From Protostelium mycophagum (taxonomy: Eukaryota; Evosea; Variosea; Protosteliida; Protosteliaceae): a DNA stretch of 36,465 nt. Shown one piece after another: positions 31,357 through 36,465 of this stretch. The translations under genes and the position numbers were made by a program. The stretch is taken from the NCBI GenBank assembly GCA_002081555.1, contig MZNV01001435.1, positions 1 to 36,465 on the forward strand, read 5' to 3'. The notes beneath the pieces were generated by a model. That model was not told the origin of the DNA and made no database searches. It saw only the letters and a list, made by a program, of their open reading frames with translations. Numbering within the stretch: the stretch's first letter is position 1; every line of letters begins with the position of its first letter.

Positions 31357-34300
31357 ATGATGCAGTCATCCAACTCTCTGAGTAGTCTGAGAGACATGAT
31401 TGCTCGGCACAATACATCATCGATCGAGCTGGAGGTGAGTTTGAAGAGTTTGAAAATGTCTCAGATGTTCGACTGACACCATCGCAGGAGGAGGTAAGAG
31501 TTAGGGTTCGGATCGTGTAACGATTGCAGTTGGCAAATAAAAATGCAGCAGCCCGGCAGATCCAAAGAACATGGCGCGGATTCAAAGCGCGTCAATATTA
31601 TAGAGTGGAGAGTAAGCACTGATGTCTTTATGATCAGTGTCCTTATCATCTTAGTAAAAAGGTTTCGACGGAGAAGGACTGTATTATTAGAATTACTCAC
31701 AACAGAAAGATCATACGTCCAATCAACAGAGCTCATCATCAACGTGAGCCACCTGCGAGATTACATTTTTTCATCTTCTCAGGACTTCCTTCACCCACTT
31801 CGAAAGAACCAACTTATCTCCAAAGACGCAATCACCAGCATTTTCTCAGACATAGAGTATCCTGATCACATATCATTTCATCATGACCCCAAAACATTCT
31901 TTAACTCTTGATTAGAATCATCGTAAATTACAACAGACAAGTGCTAGCGAAATTCGAGAACGCCATGTCTCAGCCCATGGAGCTGAGCTCTTCCATCCTA
32001 CTGGGCTCAGTCATCGTTCAATTGGTTCGTTGTAGTTTACATTTCCACCACTTTTGATTCGTCACTGATGTTCACCTCGATCATCATGACATCGACAAAG
32101 ACATTTGATGTACAATGAACGAGTCGCCTGGAGGCAATTTTATTTGGGAAATATAATTAATGATCAGGTTCTGACTCGTTGTAGAGCGCATTTCTGTTAT
32201 TGTACAGCCCCTATATCAATAATTATAACACGGCAATAGAGACTTATACAAAATGTAAAAACGCGAGCAAGTCTTTTGCCAAATTCATCAAGGTGCAGAA
32301 TCACTCAATATCTCCCGAATCCATACGAAATTTCGTGAAGAATTCATGCGAGATTTCATGGAGAATTCATGTGAAATTTTGTGGAGGATTCATGTGAAAT
32401 TTCATGGAGAATTCATGTGAAATAGGAGAAAGAAGAGAGGCCTGGTGGGATGGTCACGTTGCCGAGTCTACTGATCATGCCAATCCAGCGCATACCGAGG
32501 TGAATATTCGACGAATTTTCTTATAGTTCCGCGAAATACACATGATTGGTACGCTTGTAATCGCGGTAACGAACACGGTAATTACCGAATACGTACGTGA
32601 TGAAGAAATTGACCAAAAGTCATTGACGAAAAAATTTTTAAAAAATAAATCTGCCTCCACAGAAAATATCGCTAGCTGGGTCAACTGCGGTAACGAACAC
32701 GTTAATTACCGAGAACTTACCGTGATAAACTCTGCAATAATCACGTCCATTTCTTTTCACGAAGAATTTAATTTATTTTGGTAGATATTCACTCTTGGTG
32801 AAGGAAATCTTAAGGGAAACTCCAGAAGGTGATTTTTTGCCCCTTATTCACCAAAAAACACCCAAATTCCGACGAAATTTCACTGGAAATTGTCGTCATG
32901 ACATCATAGCTGATCGTTGTAGATCACAAAGATTTCGCGGACCTTCAAAAAGCCCTGGAGAAAATAAACACGATGGCCAACACAATCAATTCCAATATAA
33001 AGAGTTCAGAAGACTCTGCGAAACTGATCAACCTCTATAATTCCATCAAAGGAATGCACAAGGTGAGTTTGAATTTTGAATTTGAGGTTTCCCGCCAAAA
33101 ATACTGAAGCGTGGTAGAAATGGGTGCAGCCGATGAGAAAGCTGGTGTCACAGCATGCCATCACGGCTTCTCTTTCTCTGAACGGACACACCGAACGCTT
33201 CCAACTTTTCACGTAATTTTTTCTTATTCCCAGAAATTTCCAAGAACATTCAAGGAAAATTCACCAAAAATTCAGGTTGACAGAAGTGTTGCTATGGTGT
33301 TCGGAAAAAAAGTCGGGGAAAGAACCTGTACTCTACTTCGAGAGGGCAGATTATTTGGACCAGACAACTCTTACTTCAACACAAGAAAATCCAAAATGTG
33401 TCATTTTGACAGGAGGTGGTTACCAACCTACTTATGTTTTTTTTGGCACGGCAGAGGTTGGTCCCGACACCCTTAATCTCCATTGACAGTCTATTTTTAG
33501 CAACGAGAGAGTTGGGAAAATTCACTGAAAATTCCGACCTCACCTGTAGGAAAAAAACTGGCCAGAAGGAGGTGAGGAATAGTCTATTGTAGATATCGTT
33601 GTAAAACGTCAGATCTGTGGAGGAATTGATACGAGTGAATGACCCGCAAGTCGCAATCGACTGGAAATTGAGACTTTCAGACAAGACTAAGGTGGTATTG
33701 TAATCTATGCGCCAAGATATCTTCTGTTTATGGGCGAGATATCATGATATCGAGATTGCGACCATTAATGTACAAAATCTGCAGTTGTACAAAAAAAATC
33801 TCATGAGAAAATTACATGATATCTTATTCACGACCGTAGGGTACTGATTTATCCGAATTGGAGGAGGAGCTCGACCCATCCAGTGAGTACCGTGATGTGT
33901 CAAAGTGACATTTAGATGTCAGGTTTCTGACATGATGTCAGTTTCGAGAAGTGACAGCTCACAATCGCTGAACGATGTCTGTGAAGAGAGAGTGCCAATC
34001 TCACGGGCAGAGAGGTACGTCAAGATTGAAAAGAAAGAGTCGTTTTTTATGGAAGCCGAAAAATGCGATGAGTATTATTTAAACTGGGGGTGCGACATGT
34101 AATCTCTGATCAATTTTGTTGGTCACGTGAAAAATGAGTTCTTCACCAGGAGATGTCAGACTTTCTGGCCCCGCTTTGCAACGCATTTTGGTAATTTGCG
34201 TCGGTGACCGTTCTCGCACCCCCAGTTTAAAAAATACTCCATTGCCTCAAATGGAATCACCACTGAAATGATTCAGGTCGGTCTCTCGCGGCTCGATATT

Positions 34301-34457
34301 TGATTTCGGCCGCGGCAATAAGACCTCAAAGCTCAGCCGCTCCCCTGACACCCAGAAGAAAGACAAGAAAGATAAGAAAACGAAAGAGAAAGGTCTTAAG
34401 GAGTCGCCACTGGGATCAGAGAGAAATAGCAGCGATTCGCACAAATCCAACAAATAA
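31357..34457 (+). CDS. IQ-motif DH-PH Rho guanine-nucleotide exchange factor
   Basis: Probable activator of Rho/Rac GTPases. Start MMQSSNSLSSLRDMIARHN at 31357. A calmodulin-type IQ motif follows (ARQIQRTWRGFKARQYY, about 31,555-31,605), then the DH domain: TVLLELLTTERSYVQSTELI, DFLHPLRKNQLISKDAITSI, VNYNRQVLAKFENAM, SSSILLGSVIVQL, LLLYSPYINNYNTAIETYTK. Later exons include DLQKALEKINTMANTIN, then HAITASLSLNGHTERFQL and a segment ending QRESWENSLK, whose Trp-containing helix is typical of a PH-domain end. The C-terminus is acidic then Ser-rich and Lys-rich (DTQKKDKKDKKTKEKGL). Stop TAA 34455-34457 inside AATAAA (34453-34458). About 12 introns; those near 32,300-32,900 carry repeats. PH assignment is weaker than DH. 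Confidence 0.82.
32325..32424. repeat. minisatellite of about 23-bp units
   Basis: Four to five copies of a unit like ATTCATGTGAAATTTCATGG, partly degenerate at the left end, run in tandem inside an intron of the RhoGEF gene. The unit contains the GAAATTTC core seen in other introns of the window. Confidence 0.65.
32563..32712. repeat. 26-bp near-perfect direct repeat with a CGGTAATTACCG core
   Basis: Copies at 32563-32588 and 32687-32712 differ at one position. They begin GCGGTAACGAACAC and contain CGGTAATTACCG or CGTTAATTACCG. The second is followed by GAACTTACCGTG. The same type of core occurs in the hairpin elements and in the RasGEF intron. They lie within a RhoGEF intron. Confidence 0.6.
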
Positions 34458-34654
34458 AATTTGTATTTTTCGCTGGTTGTGCCCAGAGGAAACGCAACAA
34501 TAATAAAAAAGAATTTTCGCAGAAGAGAAATGTTTTTCCGAACTTTTTTTTTATTCCGAGTATTCGTTCCGAAAAATGTCGACATGCCGATGTCTGATGA
34601 TTTGTCAATTTTTCGCCTGTCGACGTTTTTCAAGCGTTAACTAACCGCATTTGA

Positions 34655-35134
<480 letters not shown>

Positions 35135-35440
35135 ATGTATATATAAACGACGACGTATCTCTACATCGATTTTGCATTCTGTTTGTGATTTCTTGATGAA
35201 GAAATTCAGAAGAAGAGTGATGCCGAAAATACCTTTCCTGTCAAAGATGTTCATTGAAACAACACCATCATGTTATTCAAATCCTTTCTCTTATTGAGCG
35301 GTTCCACAATGTGTTGAAAAACAAAGACAGCCCTTGTTTCGAAGTTCTTCAGTGATTACTTGCCAAAATTTGTCGCCTTGGTTTTGGTTGTCAGGCACGT
35401 TGTAAACTGTTTCGGAGTTTCAATTCCGTTCATTTCAAAA
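35135..35440. other. intergenic region between H3 and cystatin
   Basis: About 306 bases with no ORF of interest, no canonical AATAAA and no histone-type stem-loop; TATATAAA just after the H3 stop may serve as a 3' signal. The rest presumably contains the cystatin promoter. Confidence 0.5.
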
Positions 35441-35880
35441 ATGAAGCTCATCATCGCCCTCGCCATCCTCTTTGTCGTATCCTTCGTCTCCGCAGACGAG
35501 CCCACCCGTGAGTGACATAGATTCACTTGGTTCGTGTCGGATCTGACTGACAACAGCTCTGGGAGGATTGAGACTCTCCAAGCCGAATGAACAACAACTC
35601 GCATACCTCAACACCATCAGACCCGACATAGAACTCCAAACCAGAGTTTTGGACCACTTTCAAGTGAGCACTTTTCGTATCGTGTCCTCTGATAGGATGT
35701 CAGGTTGTCGAATTTGGAAGCCAGCTCGTCGCTGGAATGAACTACTTCTATAAGGTTCAGGTCTCTGACACCGAATTCATCTTTGTCCGTGTGCACAGAA
35801 GACCTGGCAAGGATGCTGTGCCCGAACTCGTCAAAGTCGCAACCGGAAAGACTGCACAAGACAGACTGTCCTTCTTCTAA
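35441..35880 (+). CDS. secreted cystatin-like cysteine protease inhibitor
   Basis: Start MKLIIALAILFVVSFVSA at 35441 is a clear signal peptide (positive residue, hydrophobic core, Ala at the cleavage site). Three exons; introns about 35509-35557 and 35663-35702. After the signal, PLGGLRLSKPNEQQLAYLN carries the N-terminal Gly typical of cystatins; LVAGMNYFYKVQ corresponds to the QxVxG loop (here QLVAG) and VHRRPGKD to the second hairpin region of stefins. Mature length is about 90 aa, as usual for a single cystatin domain; no cysteines, so stefin-like despite the signal peptide. It should inhibit papain-type proteases outside the cell or in the endo-lysosomal path. Stop TAA 35878-35880. Confidence 0.85.
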
Positions 35881-35954
35881 AATGATAAATTACTCAATCA
35901 GATTGCATGAATCGTTGGATGAGCTTGGCATTTATTCTGCGACAACTTCCCATC

Positions 35955-36465
35955 CTAATGCACGTTCTCATCTTGTCCTGTGAGGTGGCGAAACATGGAG
36001 TCCAGATCGCCTTCCTCTGCTGGTGGTGTTTCCTGCAAATTTTCAAAAAAAGACCCCAAAACCTTCAAAAAATACTCAAAACTCACGTTGAACAAAAATG
36101 CACCGTGTTCAGTGATCTACAACCATCAGCCAGAGATTTCGACGATCATTCCATGAAATTTCAGTGAAAATCCGCTCACCTCGCCGACAATCTCTTCGTC
36201 GTCTGCGGGACCCACAGCTTTGTTTTTGTCTGCTTTCTTCTTTCTCTTGGGTTTTTCTTTTCCTTTGGGTTTGCCTGTTGTAGAGGCGGCCTGATGTTTT
36301 TAAAAATCTCTTCGAAACGGGGTGCTGTGCATCAATGGAGTTATGGCATTGCCGCAAACCACTGATCTACATTGGCTTCTTTGCCTTGTGATGCACATGA
36401 TTTTTGTCAATTAGTGGCAGTCGGCACACGGTTATAACCGCGATTTTAACCGTGCTTGGCACGTT
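35955..36465 (-). CDS. C-terminal part of a lysine-rich protein (runs off the window)
   Basis: Exons read from the right: ASTTGKPKGKEKPKRKKKAD and NKAVGPADDEEIVGE (about 36,293-36,181), a short exon ITEHGAFLFN after an intron ending in GGTTGTAG (near 36,117), then ETPPAEEGDLDSMFRHLTGQ ending DENVH, stop TAG 35957-35955. The polybasic then acidic layout suggests a nuclear or nucleolar protein; no family recognised. The upstream exons are at or beyond the window end. Confidence 0.55.
36427..36465. repeat. ACGGTTATAACCG palindrome cluster at the window edge
   Basis: CACACGGTTATAACCGCG followed by TTTTAACCGTGCTTGGCACG resembles the CGGTTA/TAACCG cores of the other hairpin repeats, probably in an intron or upstream region of the lysine-rich minus gene. 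The element is cut by the window end. Confidence 0.4.

Noticed and set aside
33733-33746. GATATCATGATATC palindrome in a RhoGEF intron
   Set aside because: A single 14-bp palindrome in AT-rich DNA, with no second copy found.

Overview
The window is compact, intron-rich eukaryotic nuclear DNA. Most introns are about 40-60 nt with GT..AG ends, intergenic gaps are often under 250 bp, and two divergent gene pairs have start codons only 63 and 72 bp apart. The gene content (a kelch-LisH-RasGEF resembling Dictyostelium GefF, a Rho/Rac GTPase, an IQ-DH-PH RhoGEF, a two-domain class III cyclase, DNMT2, CCZ1, MLF) fits a free-living amoebozoan, perhaps protosteloid or variosean. That placement is inference from protein families; no ribosomal or organellar marker is present.

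Layout. 1-4,000: a low-complexity tail gene, a TBC1D22/Gyp1-type Rab GAP and a SAP-domain protein, all minus. 4,170-5,140: a myeloid-leukaemia-factor (MLF) homologue, plus. 5,300-10,984: the large kelch-LisH-RasGEF gene, plus. 11,050-11,870: a decayed gene with a possible glycosyltransferase motif. 11,953-15,433: a Rho-type GTPase, a Sec14/CRAL-TRIO protein and an aspartyl/asparaginyl beta-hydroxylase, all minus. 15,686-18,698: a probably lipid-anchored twin class III cyclase, plus. 18,801-20,509: a linker-histone/WWE fusion and a DUF2470 membrane protein, minus. 20,573-22,634: a 3beta-HSD/SDR42E-type dehydrogenase, plus. 22,635-24,628: poorly resolved, with one unrecognised minus gene. 24,629-27,509: CCZ1, minus. 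27,582-29,552: DNMT2, plus. 30,124-35,880: a cysteine-rich protein, the IQ-DH-PH RhoGEF, a histone H3 variant and a secreted cystatin, all plus. 35,955-end: the C-terminal part of a lysine-rich minus gene that runs to the window edge.

Functionally the window is rich in small-GTPase control (Rab GAP, Ras GEF, Rho GTPase, Rho GEF, and the Rab7-GEF subunit CCZ1), a cyclic-nucleotide enzyme, and chromatin or nucleic-acid proteins (H3 variant, H1-WWE, SAP protein, DNMT2). This may simply reflect a signalling-rich genome; nothing shows that they form one pathway.

The most unusual layer is outside the proteins. GTTGTAGA occurs about 30 times, mostly in introns, usually in gene-sense orientation, and repeatedly as the intron end itself (CGTTGTAG|A). 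A 19-nt palindrome (GAAATTTCASTGAAATTTC), an E2F-like TTTCCCGCCAAAA and the CRE octamer TGACGTCA also recur in introns. Small hairpin elements, one a clean 91-bp MITE-like insertion with 11-bp inverted ends and a GAAT duplication, sit in introns of several genes. These could be an intron-borne repeat or splicing-signal system and are the best candidates for something undescribed.
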